Below, in pieces: positions 34,959 through 43,167 of a stretch of DNA of 48,142 nucleotides (position 1 is the stretch's first letter; every line of letters begins with the position of its first letter). The notes under the pieces were generated by a model. That model was not told the origin of the DNA and did no database searches. It saw nothing but the letters and a program-made list of their open reading frames with translations. The stretch spans positions 1 to 48,142 of the forward strand of contig JAHENH010000063.1 in NCBI GenBank assembly GCA_018609935.1, written 5' to 3'. The stretch comes from Halobacteriales archaeon. Its GTDB lineage: Archaea; Halobacteriota; Halobacteria; Halorutilales; JAHENH01. The position numbers were made by a program, and so were the translations under genes.

Positions 34959-35351
34959 TCAATCACGGTTTTTAATCCAATTGTGGAATTTTTCTTGTAG
35001 TTCTTTATCACCCTTGTAGGCTTTTCCACCTTCGTTAAAAAACCAATATTCAAACATAGATTCATGTTTGTCACATAGAAGAACCTCTGAAGTTGGCTCA
35101 CCATATACTACTGTGGCTTTTTCCCATGCATCCCATCCTTCTTCAGGGTTTTCAAGCATACATACATGGCATGCATTCCCTATTATCTCGGATAGACGAA
35201 CAATCCTAACTTTGTCTTCTTCTGATATTTCTTCAAGAGCTTTAAGTTCTCCATTTTCATTTAATACATCTTGTGTATCAAACTTCCATCCTCTAAGCCC
35301 AATACAGATTTTATCTTTATTATCTTTTGAATCCAATGTTATAGCTAGCAA
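34959..35351 (-). CDS. Small conserved-looking protein, unknown
   Basis: I do not recognise this 130-residue protein with certainty. It has a central CHVCMLENPEEGWDAWEKATVVYGEPTSEVLLCDKHESM, in which C-x2-C and C-x2-H could form a zinc site like those in small haloarchaeal proteins. Several Trp residues are concentrated in the second half. There is no membrane segment. The start MLAITLDSKDNKDKICIGLRGWKFDTQ looks like an ordinary cytoplasmic N terminus. It stands alone between proS and a membrane protein. Confidence 0.6.
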   Translation of the reverse strand: MLAITLDSKDNKDKICIGLRGWKFDTQDVLNENGELKALEEISEEDKVRIVRLSEIIGNACHVCMLENPEEGWDAWEKATVVYGEPTSEVLLCDKHESMFEYWFFNEGGKAYKGDKELQEKFHNWIKNRD

Positions 35352-35508
35352 TACTGTTTTATACCTTGAAAGGTTATCGAGTTCTAATTATTACTATTAA
35401 ATGTAGGAAACAATATTAGTTTGTATTTAATTTATATTCTTTTTTTGTATATAGTAGTTTGAAGAATTGAATAGAAAAAGGGAAAAAGAATGAGGAAACA
35501 ATAGTATT

Positions 35509-35829
35509 ATGGGTGTTGAAGGGGCTCATGGGCCTCTCTTATTTGTTATTGGTATCACCATAGGTATACTTGGGGTTTTATTTTCTTCCTTACCTATTTT
35601 TTTATCTTTTATTATAGCTGTAGTGTTTTTTTATTTAGGAATAGGTTTTTATTCTCGTAAGGAGAAAAGACAGTCAGAAAATATATCTTATATTGTTCTA
35701 TCTATAACTGCTTTTGGTTCTTTAATCGGATTTGGAGTTTCTGATAGCATATCTAAATTAGTTTTTGGGGCGGTTTTTCTTTATTCTCTTATAGCTATTT
35801 TTATACTAAACAATGAAATCCACAGCTAA
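35509..35829 (+). CDS. Small membrane protein, four-segment
   Basis: The 106-residue protein is mostly hydrophobic: segments lie near 9-25, 28-48, 60-78 and 82-102, with a short basic loop SRKEKRQSEN between segments 2 and 3. No known family is recognised. Its stop codon lies after the start of the phosphomevalonate decarboxylase gene (overlap 17 bases), so the two genes are co-translated. A link with isoprenoid or membrane lipid synthesis is possible but only suggested by position. Confidence 0.7.
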   Translation: MGVEGAHGPLLFVIGITIGILGVLFSSLPIFLSFIIAVVFFYLGIGFYSRKEKRQSENISYIVLSITAFGSLIGFGVSDSISKLVFGAVFLYSLIAIFILNNEIHS

Positions 35830-36757
35830 AGCTCATCCCATACAGGGAATAATTAAGTATCATGGATATAAAGGACAAGACAGGATTCCTTACCATGATT
35901 CGATCTCTGTATGTACTGCACCGGCTAGAAGTGTGACTACAGTAGAGTTTGGGTATAATGAGGATTCATGTATAGTTGATGATGTAGAATTAGGCGGTAA
36001 AGGAAAAAAAAGAGTAGTTAAGATATTAGATAAAATACGTGGACTTTCTGGAATAACTGATGGTGCTCGTGTAGTATCTGAAAACATAGTTCAATCTGGA
36101 GTTGGCCTTGGATCCTCTTCTAGTGGATTCGCAGCTCTTGCTCTTGCTGGATGTAAGGCAGCTGAGGTTTCCTTAGATCTAGAAGAGATATCAGGTATAG
36201 CTAGGTTGGGGGCTTCATCTGCGGCTAGAAGTATAACTGGAGGTTTTTCACTTCTAGACTGTGATACAGGGAGATCTAGGAGACTTGAGGATGGATTTGA
36301 AGATCTAAGGTTTATTGGGTGTTTGATAGATAAAACAACTGAAACGGATAAAGCACATAAAGAAGCTCCTAACTCTCCGTTTTTTGATTCACGTGTTAAA
36401 TATATAAAGGATATAGTCCAGAAAGCTGAAAATTCTATTCATAAAGGAGATTTTGATAAGTCATTCTCATTAGCTGAAAAGGATTCTCTTTCATTGCTTG
36501 CTGTAACAATGACTGGGCCTAAAGGTTGGGTATATTGGGGGCCTGAAACTATAAAACTCCTTAATCTGGCAAGAGAACTTAGATCAGAAGAAGATATTCC
36601 TGTTTATTTCTCGGCTGATACTGGAGCGAGTGCTTATCTGAATACTACTAAAGAGTATTCTGATGTTGTTAAAAATAAAGTAGAAGACCTAGGTATTCAA
36701 ACAGAGACATGGGGGTTAGGTGGTGAGGCTAGACTGATAGATAACCATCTTTTTTAG
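35813..36757 (+). CDS. Phosphomevalonate decarboxylase, haloarchaeal type
   Basis: The 314-residue GHMP-fold protein resembles the mevalonate (di)phosphate decarboxylase family, and by the haloarchaeal context phosphomevalonate decarboxylase, which yields isopentenyl phosphate for the archaeal mevalonate pathway. The ATP-binding motif is SGVGLGSSSSGFAALALAGCKA near 99-120. GLARLGASSAARSITGGFSLLD-like residues follow near 133, and VYFSADTGASAYLN near 265 carries the conserved Asp. The N terminus AKAHPIQGIIKYHGY is characteristic. Products join the lipid path used by geranylgeranyl reductase at 29095. Confidence 0.85.
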   Translation: MKSTAKAHPIQGIIKYHGYKGQDRIPYHDSISVCTAPARSVTTVEFGYNEDSCIVDDVELGGKGKKRVVKILDKIRGLSGITDGARVVSENIVQSGVGLGSSSSGFAALALAGCKAAEVSLDLEEISGIARLGASSAARSITGGFSLLDCDTGRSRRLEDGFEDLRFIGCLIDKTTETDKAHKEAPNSPFFDSRVKYIKDIVQKAENSIHKGDFDKSFSLAEKDSLSLLAVTMTGPKGWVYWGPETIKLLNLARELRSEEDIPVYFSADTGASAYLNTTKEYSDVVKNKVEDLGIQTETWGLGGEARLIDNHLF

Positions 36758-36762
36758 GTATT

Positions 36763-37476
36763 ATGTGTACTATTGTGTTAGCTCATAATGTATTTAAAAA
36801 AGAAATTTTAGCTAGTAATAGAGATGAAAAATATAAAAGAGAATTTGCTTCTCCAAAAAAAATAAAACCTAAAGGTAGAGATGAAGATTTTTGGATTATA
36901 GCACCAAAAGACAATCTTAAAGGAGGTACTTGGGCAGGTTTTAATTCTGAAGGAATACTTGTAGCTATAGCTAATCTGTCATCTCCAAAAATACAAGATA
37001 AAAATAAAAAAAGATCTAGAGGACTTCTATGTCTAGATATGTTATCACTTCAGGATATAGAGGATATTAAACAAAAAATAAGAGAAGAAATACAAAATAA
37101 TAAATATGAAGGCTTTAATCTTCTTATATCTTCGAAAAAACAAAGTTTTGTCGCAGTTAATAGTTCTTCTTTTAGAATAGTAAACTTAGATTCTGGTGTG
37201 CATGTATTTACGAATTCTATTCCTGATGATATTGATGAGAAGGCGAAAAGTATAAAACAAAACCTACCTAAACATGCTTTCTATGATTCTGGTAGTTGGA
37301 TAGAGGAGATGAAAAAACTTCTTTCTAAACATAGACCTGAAATATGTGTTCATAGAGAAAATGAAGGAACTACTTCTTCAAGTATAATTTCAGTTAATCC
37401 TTTAGATATCTCTGACTCTAGTTATCTATTCGTAGATGGAAAACCTTGTGAAAATAGCTATAGTGAAGTTTTTTGA
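36763..37476 (+). CDS. NRDE family (TANGO2-like) protein
   Basis: The 237-residue protein starts with MCTIVLAHNVFKKEILASNRDEKYKRE, which shows the N-terminal Cys and the NRDE signature of the family. GGTWAGFNSEGILVAIANLS and SRGLLCLDML follow. The Cys at residue 2 would be exposed as an N-terminal nucleophile after Met removal, as in the Ntn-hydrolase-like members. The function of the family is not settled. It starts five bases after the decarboxylase gene and is part of the same cluster. Confidence 0.85.
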   Translation: MCTIVLAHNVFKKEILASNRDEKYKREFASPKKIKPKGRDEDFWIIAPKDNLKGGTWAGFNSEGILVAIANLSSPKIQDKNKKRSRGLLCLDMLSLQDIEDIKQKIREEIQNNKYEGFNLLISSKKQSFVAVNSSSFRIVNLDSGVHVFTNSIPDDIDEKAKSIKQNLPKHAFYDSGSWIEEMKKLLSKHRPEICVHRENEGTTSSSIISVNPLDISDSSYLFVDGKPCENSYSEVF

Positions 37477-37497
37477 TATACTTTACCCATTTTTTAT

Positions 37498-38220
37498 ATG
37501 GCTCTTAGGGTAGTTGTCTTTTTTTCTGGTGGAGCAAGTGGTCTACGTTATTTATTCGAGGAGGACTCTAATTATGGGGAAAAATATAAAATAGTAGGTG
37601 GATTTACTGGTTCTCCAGGATGTAAAGGGGAGAAATTCGCTCGAAATATAGGTATAGATGTAAAAACTAATGATATAGAGGAGTTCTATGGTGATACACC
37701 TGTCTCAGATTTAAAACTGAGAAAAAAATATGATAGAAAAACATTAGACTTAATAGATGAATTCGATCCAGATTTAATTCTTTTATCAGGTTATATGTGG
37801 ATTCTGACAAAACCAATAATAGAAAAGTATAGAATAATAAATGTACATCCAGCTGATCTAAGAGTAAAAAAAGACAATAAAAGATTATATACTGGTAAAA
37901 ATCCAGTATATGATGCTATACTAAATGGGGAAAATCAAACGCATTCTTCTATTCATTTTGTAAAGAACGAGGTAGATGAAGGACCTTTATTTGTAGTATC
38001 ACCAGGATTTAATATACATGAAAAATTAGTAGATGTTCTTTTAGAAAAAAATAAGAAAGAAAAATTAAAGAAATATTCTGAAGCCCACCAAGAATGGATG
38101 AAATGGGGGGGTGATGGTCCAGCTATCTCTAAAGCTATAGAACTTCTAGCTGAAAAAAATATAGAAGTAAAAGAGGGAGATGTATATATTGAAGGAGAGA
38201 AAGGACCGTATCTAATGTAA
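37498..38220 (+). CDS. PurN-fold formyltransferase-like protein
   Basis: The 240-residue protein resembles phosphoribosylglycinamide formyltransferase and other methyl/formyl-tetrahydrofolate-dependent transferases. VVFFSGGASGLRYLFEE is the nucleotide-side loop, and LLSGYMWILTKPIIEKYRIINVHPADL near 103-121 holds the Asn-x-His pair of the active site. THSSIHFVKNEVDEGPLFV near 150 holds the catalytic Asp. A C-terminal extension (EWMKWGGDGPAISKAIELLAEKNI) is longer than in PurN. Whether it acts in purine synthesis is not certain. It is the last gene of the plus-strand run from 35509. Confidence 0.75.
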   Translation: MALRVVVFFSGGASGLRYLFEEDSNYGEKYKIVGGFTGSPGCKGEKFARNIGIDVKTNDIEEFYGDTPVSDLKLRKKYDRKTLDLIDEFDPDLILLSGYMWILTKPIIEKYRIINVHPADLRVKKDNKRLYTGKNPVYDAILNGENQTHSSIHFVKNEVDEGPLFVVSPGFNIHEKLVDVLLEKNKKEKLKKYSEAHQEWMKWGGDGPAISKAIELLAEKNIEVKEGDVYIEGEKGPYLM

Positions 38221-38241
38221 TACAATATGTTTTTAGTTTAA

Positions 38242-39153
38242 TCAGGCAAGCATTGAACAAGCTCTACAGACTTCTCCTGTAGTAGGTTCTCCACATTTTC
38301 CACATTCATTTAATTTAGTTTTTGAGGTCTCTATTTGTTCAGCCATTCTTTCATATCCATTTATTATGGAATGTCTAGTTCCTGGATGATTTCTTTCATA
38401 TTCTAAGAGGAAATCTCTTATTTCACTTCGTTTTCCTGCTGCATTAGGACATTCTTCTGAGTGATATGGTAGATCTTTTAGATGTGCATATATGGCTACT
38501 TCTTTTTCTGGTATGTCTCTTAGTGGTTTAGCACGCCTTATGAAGTTTTCTTTGTTTGATCTGTCTTTTTTAGATAATGAGGCTCTATAGTGTTTTTCCA
38601 TTCCGTCTATATCACCTTCAAGAAAATTCATAAGAGCAGTCTGTGCAACATCATCTAGGTTATGGCCTAAAAGTAGCTTTGTAGCCTCAAGCTGTTTTGC
38701 ATGTTTGTTTATAGCATTTCTTCGTAGTATACCACAAAGTGTACATAGATTCCCTTCATGGTCGATCTCGTTTTCTGCTCTATCTACAGTTGTTCCAAAT
38801 TCTTGTTTAAATTGTACTATTTCATGTCTTACATCTAGTTTTTCAGTTAGTTTCTCAGCTTTCTCTACTGCTTTATTTCTATAATCTTCTATCCCTTCAT
38901 TTAGTGTTAGAGCTATTATTTTAACCCTTGGATCTTTCTCAAATGACCGTTCTATAATATCTAATAATACAGATGAATCTTTACCTCCACTTAGACCTAC
39001 TACCCATCTTTCACTTTCTTCAAGAAGAGATTCTTTTCTTATCCTTCTTTTAACTCTTTTTTCAATACTTCTATAAAGATGATTTTCACATAGGTGAACT
39101 CCCCTATATGGCTGTTTTACAACAGCTTGTTTTCCACATTTTGAACAGTTCAT
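38242..39153 (-). CDS. Ncs6/TtuA-type tRNA thiolation ATPase
   Basis: The 303-residue protein thiolates tRNA uridines, using ATP to activate the base and a ubiquitin-like sulphur carrier. It begins with the zinc site CSKCGKQAVVKQPYRGVHLCENH, has the PP-loop VGLSGGKDSSVLLDI near 52-66, then CTLCGILRRNAINKHAK near 134-150 (Cys residues that hold an iron-sulphur cluster in relatives) and LLGHNLDDVAQTALMNFLEGD. It ends with a second zinc site CGKCGEPTTGEVCRACSM. Haloarchaeal NcsA or thermophile TtuA are the nearest types. Confidence 0.92.
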   Translation of the reverse strand: MNCSKCGKQAVVKQPYRGVHLCENHLYRSIEKRVKRRIRKESLLEESERWVVGLSGGKDSSVLLDIIERSFEKDPRVKIIALTLNEGIEDYRNKAVEKAEKLTEKLDVRHEIVQFKQEFGTTVDRAENEIDHEGNLCTLCGILRRNAINKHAKQLEATKLLLGHNLDDVAQTALMNFLEGDIDGMEKHYRASLSKKDRSNKENFIRRAKPLRDIPEKEVAIYAHLKDLPYHSEECPNAAGKRSEIRDFLLEYERNHPGTRHSIINGYERMAEQIETSKTKLNECGKCGEPTTGEVCRACSMLA

Positions 39154-39205
39154 TTTTCTTTATTATTTTTATTTTCTAACTAGATATAAACTAAACTTAT
39201 TAATG

Positions 39206-39226
39206 TTACCTTAAATTAAAAGGTAA
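39206..39226. promoter_or_regulatory. Inverted repeat between Ncs6-like and Dph2 genes
   Basis: TTACCTT (39206-39212) and AAGGTAA (39220-39226) form a perfect inverted repeat with a 7-base AT spacer. It lies in the 149-base divergent region, 54 bases from one start and 77 from the other. Such geometry fits an operator for a dimeric regulator, but one example is not proof. Confidence 0.4.
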
Positions 39227-39302
39227 TTTATTTCTAGGTTCTTGTCGTAATCTCTATAATAGAAAATAAGATGAACATTAAAATGTATTTGTTATATTTA
39301 TC

Positions 39303-40274
39303 ATGAAAAACAGTTTTGATTTTGAACTTGATAGAGTTGTTGGGGAGATACAAAATAGAGAGGTAGAAATAGTAGGTCTTCAATTTCCTGAAGGTCTAAA
39401 AAGGTATGCTGCAGAAGTAGTTAGTAGGTTAGAGGAAAACTCTGGGGCTCAATTTTATGTTTCTGGAAAGCCTTGTTTTGGTGCCTGTGACTTAGACCTA
39501 GATTTGATGAAAACAGTTGATTTTTTTGTTCATTTTGGGCATTCTCCAATCAAAGATTCAGAAAAAATTCTTTATGTTGAAGCAAAATCTGATGCTCCCG
39601 TAGGAGATGTAATAGAAAAAGGAATAGATAAATTAAATCCACAGCAACAAGTATGTCTTACTTCTACTGCACAACATATTCATAAATTAGATAAAGTTAA
39701 ATCTATGCTTGAACGTGAGGATTTTGATGTTGTAACTATGGATGGAGATGAGAGACTAGATAAAGAAGCACAAGTTCTTGGGTGTAACTATACTTCTGTT
39801 TCCAACTCACCTCAAGTATTATTTGTTGGTGACGGAGACTTTCATCCTATGGGTCTTGCTCTTGATAATCCTGATAAATTATTACTTGTTGCAGATCCGG
39901 TTAAAAAGGAAGTTAGAGAAATAAGCCCTGAAAAATTTATAAAAAAGAGATATGCTCAAATTGAAAAAGCAAGAGGCGCTGAAAACTGGGGTATATTAGT
40001 AAGTAGTAAAGTAGGACAGAAAAGAGGAGGAATAGCTGATGATTTGGTGGAAAAACATGATAAGGCATTTTTGATAACTTTGGATGAAATAACTCCAGAA
40101 AAACTTTCGTCTTTTGGTGTAGATGCTTTTGTAAATACGGCATGTCCAAGAATATCTACTGATGATTTTAATTTATTTGATAGGCCTGTTTTGACACCTA
40201 TCGAGTTTGAAATAGCTATTGGTGAAAAAGATCTAGAAGATTGGGAATTTGACACTATACATGGAACATGGTGA
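39303..40274 (+). CDS. dph2: Diphthamide synthase Dph2
   Basis: The 323-residue radical-SAM-like enzyme adds the aminocarboxypropyl group to the histidine of elongation factor 2, the first step of diphthamide. The three iron-sulphur Cys residues are visible: KPCFGACDLDL (C62), LGCNYTSV (C161) and VNTACPRISTDDF (C281). The N terminus IVGLQFPEGLKRYAAEVVSRL and VDFFVHFGHSP match archaeal Dph2. Length is normal. It is divergent from the Ncs6-type gene, so two translation-fidelity modifications share one promoter region. Confidence 0.95.
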   Translation: MKNSFDFELDRVVGEIQNREVEIVGLQFPEGLKRYAAEVVSRLEENSGAQFYVSGKPCFGACDLDLDLMKTVDFFVHFGHSPIKDSEKILYVEAKSDAPVGDVIEKGIDKLNPQQQVCLTSTAQHIHKLDKVKSMLEREDFDVVTMDGDERLDKEAQVLGCNYTSVSNSPQVLFVGDGDFHPMGLALDNPDKLLLVADPVKKEVREISPEKFIKKRYAQIEKARGAENWGILVSSKVGQKRGGIADDLVEKHDKAFLITLDEITPEKLSSFGVDAFVNTACPRISTDDFNLFDRPVLTPIEFEIAIGEKDLEDWEFDTIHGTW

Positions 40275-40466
40275 TTTACATTTAATGAATATACTTCTTT
40301 TTGATATTTTGTTTAAGATGCGAAATTAATGTATTTTACAATAGAAGAAGTAATATACTATGAATATTTTGGATATAAAACCTCTATATGAAACTTAAAA
40401 GAGATTTAAAAGTAACTTGTACTGTTGTCTAGATCTTTTTTATAGGGAAAAATTATATATTTTTCT

Positions 40467-41516
40467 TTATTGTATGACGTCTACTTGGGTTTTCTTTGTA
40501 TCTGTAGTTTGTGTTCCTACTACTTGAGAACTTTCCACTCCGGTCATTATAGCCATTACTCTTACTTTTCCGTCGTTTTCTGCTTGTATACGTGCTCCCC
40601 ATATTACATGGGCTGTAGACTCTAATCTTTCAGTTATTCCTTCCGCTATTTCTTCTGCCTCCCCAAGAGTAAGGTCTGGACCTCCTGTCACGTGTACTAA
40701 ACAACCTGAAGCCCCTCTATAATCTACATCTAAAAGAGGGTGATTTAACGCTTCATCTACTACTTCTGTCTTGTTTCTGTCTTGTGTTTCTCCAACCATC
40801 ATTACTGAAACTCCACTACCACTATCCATAACTGATGTCATATCTGCGTAATCTAGGTTTATAAGAGATGGTTGTGTAATTGTTTCACTTATTCCTTTAA
40901 CTGTCTCAGATATTATCTGATCCATTACTGAGAAAGCTTTACTTATGGGTAAATTAGGTACATAGTCTAACAGACGGTTATTATCTAAAACTATTGTAGA
41001 ATTAGTTTCAGATCTTAGTTTCTCAAGGCCTTTTCTTGCCTTAGATGCCCTTTTTCCTTGCTCAACTTCAAAGGGCATACTAACCATTCCCATTACAACA
41101 GCTCCTTTATCTCTAGCTATTTTAGCTATGACAGGAGCTGCTCCTGTTCCTGTACCTCCTCCCATTCCGGCTGTAACAAAGCATAGGTCCACGTCTTTTA
41201 ATATATTTTTAAGAGTGCTTCTAGCCATTTCTGCGGCTTGTTCTCCTTTTTGTGGATCCCCACCGGCTCCTAGTCCGCCTGTGAGGGATTTTCCTATTAA
41301 TACCTTTGTGTCTGCTTCTATCATCTGTAGGTGTTGTTTGTCTGTATTTATTGCTACAGTCTCAGCTCCTTCTACACCTATATTGTATAATCTGTTTACA
41401 GTGTTGTTCCCTGCTCCCCCACATCCTACTACAGCGATTTTGGGTTCACCGAATTCATCTGCTTCTTTCCGTTCTTTTTCTTCGTTTTCTAAAGCTTCTT
41501 GTACTATATCTTCCAT
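40467..41516 (-). CDS. ftsZ2: Cell division GTPase FtsZ2
   Basis: The 349-residue tubulin homologue polymerises into the division ring. [20 protein letters not shown] near 29-48 and the tubulin signature [20 protein letters not shown] near 116-135 bind [29 protein letters not shown] and [27 protein letters not shown] continue it, the T7 and catalytic loop region. An N-terminal extension [18 protein letters not shown] with acidic charge and the whole pattern fit haloarchaeal FtsZ2 rather than FtsZ1. The cdrS-type RHH gene stands six bases in front, as in haloarchaeal cdrS-ftsZ2 operons. Confidence 0.93.
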   Translation of the reverse strand: MEDIVQEALENEEKERKEADEFGEPKIAVVGCGGAGNNTVNRLYNIGVEGAETVAINTDKQHLQMIEADTKVLIGKSLTGGLGAGGDPQKGEQAAEMARSTLKNILKDVDLCFVTAGMGGGTGTGAAPVIAKIARDKGAVVMGMVSMPFEVEQGKRASKARKGLEKLRSETNSTIVLDNNRLLDYVPNLPISKAFSVMDQIISETVKGISETITQPSLINLDYADMTSVMDSGSGVSVMMVGETQDRNKTEVVDEALNHPLLDVDYRGASGCLVHVTGGPDLTLGEAEEIAEGITERLESTAHVIWGARIQAENDGKVRVMAIMTGVESSQVVGTQTTDTKKTQVDVIQ

Positions 41517-41522
41517 TATATC

Positions 41523-41747
41523 TCAGAGTTTTCTTGCTGTTAGCCTTCTTGTTGTCTCTTTTTTGTTCTGAGTGCTTTTCTCAGTTTTAGTTTCTAGTCT
41601 GTTGGTTTTTATTTTATTCTTCTCATCTACTAATTCTCTTATAGCTGCTCTTATAGCCTCACTCCTATTAGGAAATTCCCCTTCTTCTACTAAGCCTTCA
41701 ACTCCTCTAAGCTGTCTTTCTGGTAGTCTTACTGTTACCCTTTCCAT
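41523..41747 (-). CDS. cdrS: CdrS-type ribbon-helix-helix protein
   Basis: The 74-residue protein starts at the ATG at 41747: [20 protein letters not shown], then [24 protein letters not shown]. This is a CopG/MetJ-type ribbon-helix-helix (RHH) DNA-binding domain, and it is close to haloarchaeal CdrS, the short cell-division regulator encoded in one operon with ftsZ2. A longer frame to 41810 would read through a GC-rich leader and an operator-like palindrome, so it is not chosen. The C-terminal 25 residues are basic and unlike the N terminus. Confidence 0.88.
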   Translation of the reverse strand: MERVTVRLPERQLRGVEGLVEEGEFPNRSEAIRAAIRELVDEKNKIKTNRLETKTEKSTQNKKETTRRLTARKL

Positions 41748-41758
41748 ATTTGTTTTTT

Positions 41759-41800
41759 TGGGATCCGGGTACTTGGAGAACTGCGTGGACCCAGACGCTT
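41759..41800 (-). promoter_or_regulatory. GC-rich structured leader of cdrS-ftsZ2
   Basis: Between the palindrome and the cdrS start, the minus-strand leader is GC-rich (AGCGTCTGGGTCCACGCAG and so on), in contrast to the AT-rich surroundings. CTGGGT can pair with ACCCGG, with one G-U. This would make a hairpin in front of the start codon. Function unknown. Confidence 0.4.
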
Positions 41801-41821
41801 TGTAAGACAATCTGTCTTACA
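41801..41821. promoter_or_regulatory. Palindrome at the cdrS-ftsZ2 promoter
   Basis: TGTAAGACA (41801-41809) and TGTCTTACA (41813-41821) form a perfect 9-base inverted repeat with a 3-base spacer. On the minus strand it lies about 20-30 bases after TATA-like TTTTTTATAG / TTTAAAT (about 41836-41855), so it covers the likely start site, a classic repressor position. RHH proteins bind short palindromes, and RHH genes are on both sides. Confidence 0.7.
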
Positions 41822-41860
41822 CAAAATAATAGCAGATTTAAAGCTATAAAAAACTTTTCC

Positions 41861-42289
41861 TCATTCGTCAGACGTCTGATAAGAAAACAATTCTTTCTTT
41901 TGATTACCGCAAGATGGACAAAACTCCCATTCATTATCTAATTCCATACCACAACTACAGATTAGTTTAGTCTCAGCTCCACAATTAGGACAATATTTAT
42001 AAGACTCTTTTATTTTTTCACCACATCTAACACAAGAGGTACCTCTTTCTCTTTTAGTTTTATTACCTATAGCACCTTCGACTGCGTCTTCTATAACTTC
42101 CTCTATTACTTCACCTAAATCAGAATATTGGTCTGCGGATTTCTCCGAGTTATTTTTTGTATTACGAGACTCGTTCCGTCTTCTTAAATATGTTCTTAAA
42201 GCTTCTCTAACTATCTCTGAACGTGTCTCACCTAGTGAATCAATTTCTTCAGCCACCTCTTCAGGAATTCTAACAGTTATTTTTTTCAT
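41861..42289 (-). CDS. RHH protein with double zinc ribbon
   Basis: The protein has an N-terminal ribbon-helix-helix (MKKITVRIPEEVAEEIDSLG, then ETRSEIVREALRTYLRR), a linker with acidic helical segment (LGEVIEEVIEDAVEGAIG, about 58-75), and two zinc ribbons at the C terminus: CVRCGEKIKESYKYCPNCGAE and CSCGMELDNEWEFCPSCGNQ. I start at the ATG at 42289, which overlaps the upstream stop codon as ATGA. A GTG three codons earlier is possible. It is the second gene of a run of RHH genes before ftsZ2 and resembles haloarchaeal RHH regulators, though the zinc ribbons are an unusual addition. Confidence 0.82.
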   Translation of the reverse strand: MKKITVRIPEEVAEEIDSLGETRSEIVREALRTYLRRRNESRNTKNNSEKSADQYSDLGEVIEEVIEDAVEGAIGNKTKRERGTSCVRCGEKIKESYKYCPNCGAETKLICSCGMELDNEWEFCPSCGNQKKELFSYQTSDE

Positions 42290-42741
42290 AATAACCACGA
42301 TGCATCTTTAGCAATATCCCTAAGATTATTTGATAACTCTTCAGCTTTTTTTTCTAACGCCTCAGATGCAATTTCAGATAAAGGAGTTTCAAAAGCTTGT
42401 GTATAACCCTCATAAAATGTATGGGTTTCTGTATCCATTTCTACATTTAATTTGACAGAAACACCATCTTCATCCTCTATATCTTCATCTAGTTTATTGT
42501 AGATCTTCCCTAATCTAGGATAAATATCTTCTTCCATTCTTCTATCAATAATATCTTCTATAACGTCTTCTAACTTTGCAGGGCTTTGTTTTTGTTTCTG
42601 TCTTACATTACCACTAAAAGAATTAGATTCCAAATAATTTTTTAAAGCTTGTCTGACTATCTCACTTCTATTCTCACCCTTGGAATCTATTTTTTCTAGT
42701 AGCCCTTCATCCACCCTGACATTTATTCTTTCTTTTCTCAT
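42286..42741 (-). CDS. RHH protein, long form
   Basis: The 151-residue protein starts with a ribbon-helix-helix domain MRKERINVRVDEGLLEKIDS followed by KGENRSEIVRQALKNYLES. An acidic middle (KLEDVIEDIIDRRMEEDIYP...LDEDIEDEDGVSVKLNVEMD) and a C-terminal helical segment follow. It is not assigned to a known family beyond the RHH fold. The layout (RHH plus long acidic tail) recalls the long cell-division regulator CdrL of haloarchaea, but I cannot prove orthology. It is coupled to the next RHH gene by a 4-base overlap, and the two are followed by cdrS-ftsZ2. Confidence 0.8.
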   Translation of the reverse strand: MRKERINVRVDEGLLEKIDSKGENRSEIVRQALKNYLESNSFSGNVRQKQKQSPAKLEDVIEDIIDRRMEEDIYPRLGKIYNKLDEDIEDEDGVSVKLNVEMDTETHTFYEGYTQAFETPLSEIASEALEKKAEELSNNLRDIAKDASWLL

Positions 42742-42773
42742 TGGAATCAGATCTGTTAAGATTTGTAATAAAC

Positions 42774-42808
42774 TTTCTGTACTATGTCATACGAGGACAG
42801 TACAGAAA
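42774..42808. promoter_or_regulatory. Inverted repeat upstream of the RHH pair
   Basis: TTTCTGTACT (42774-42783) and AGTACAGAAA (42799-42808) form a perfect 10-base inverted repeat with a 15-base spacer. It lies 33 bases before the start of the long RHH gene and 37 bases before tRNA-Tyr. The inner TGTAC/GTACA pair gives an operator look. Autoregulation of the RHH pair is my inference. Confidence 0.6.
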
Positions 42809-42844
42809 AAGTTAAGGATCGTCAAAACAACTTATAAATCGTGG

Positions 42845-42918
<74 letters not shown>

Positions 42919-43167
42919 AAAAATAGCGGGAAAAATAAACTGTTTAAAAATCTCTCTACTTTCTTTAGACATTTTTGTATGGCCGAGACTACTTATTTCT
43001 ACTAACATATGGGAAACCCCGATCCTTGTGGTCAGGGTAGTTAATAATCCTCTTACCCAAAAAGAAAAAACTAAATTCAAGATATTATTTATGTTAATTT
43101 AACACATAGATTGCAAACTTTAAAATATTCTAATCTGTTTTTATCTAACTTCCTTTTTGAAATAATT
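42919..43167. other. Gene-less stretch with a possible right-end trace
   Basis: No gene is seen in these 249 bases. GGGAAACCCCGATCCTTGTGGTCAGGGTAG at about 43010-43040 resembles the short hairpin-plus-end of IS200/IS605 elements, but without the GATGTCAC motif. Otherwise AT-rich. Confidence 0.3.

Noticed and set aside
41128..41590. Long plus-strand frames opposite ftsZ2
   Set aside because: Shadow frames of a well-conserved gene with low-complexity Ser/Pro/Leu content.
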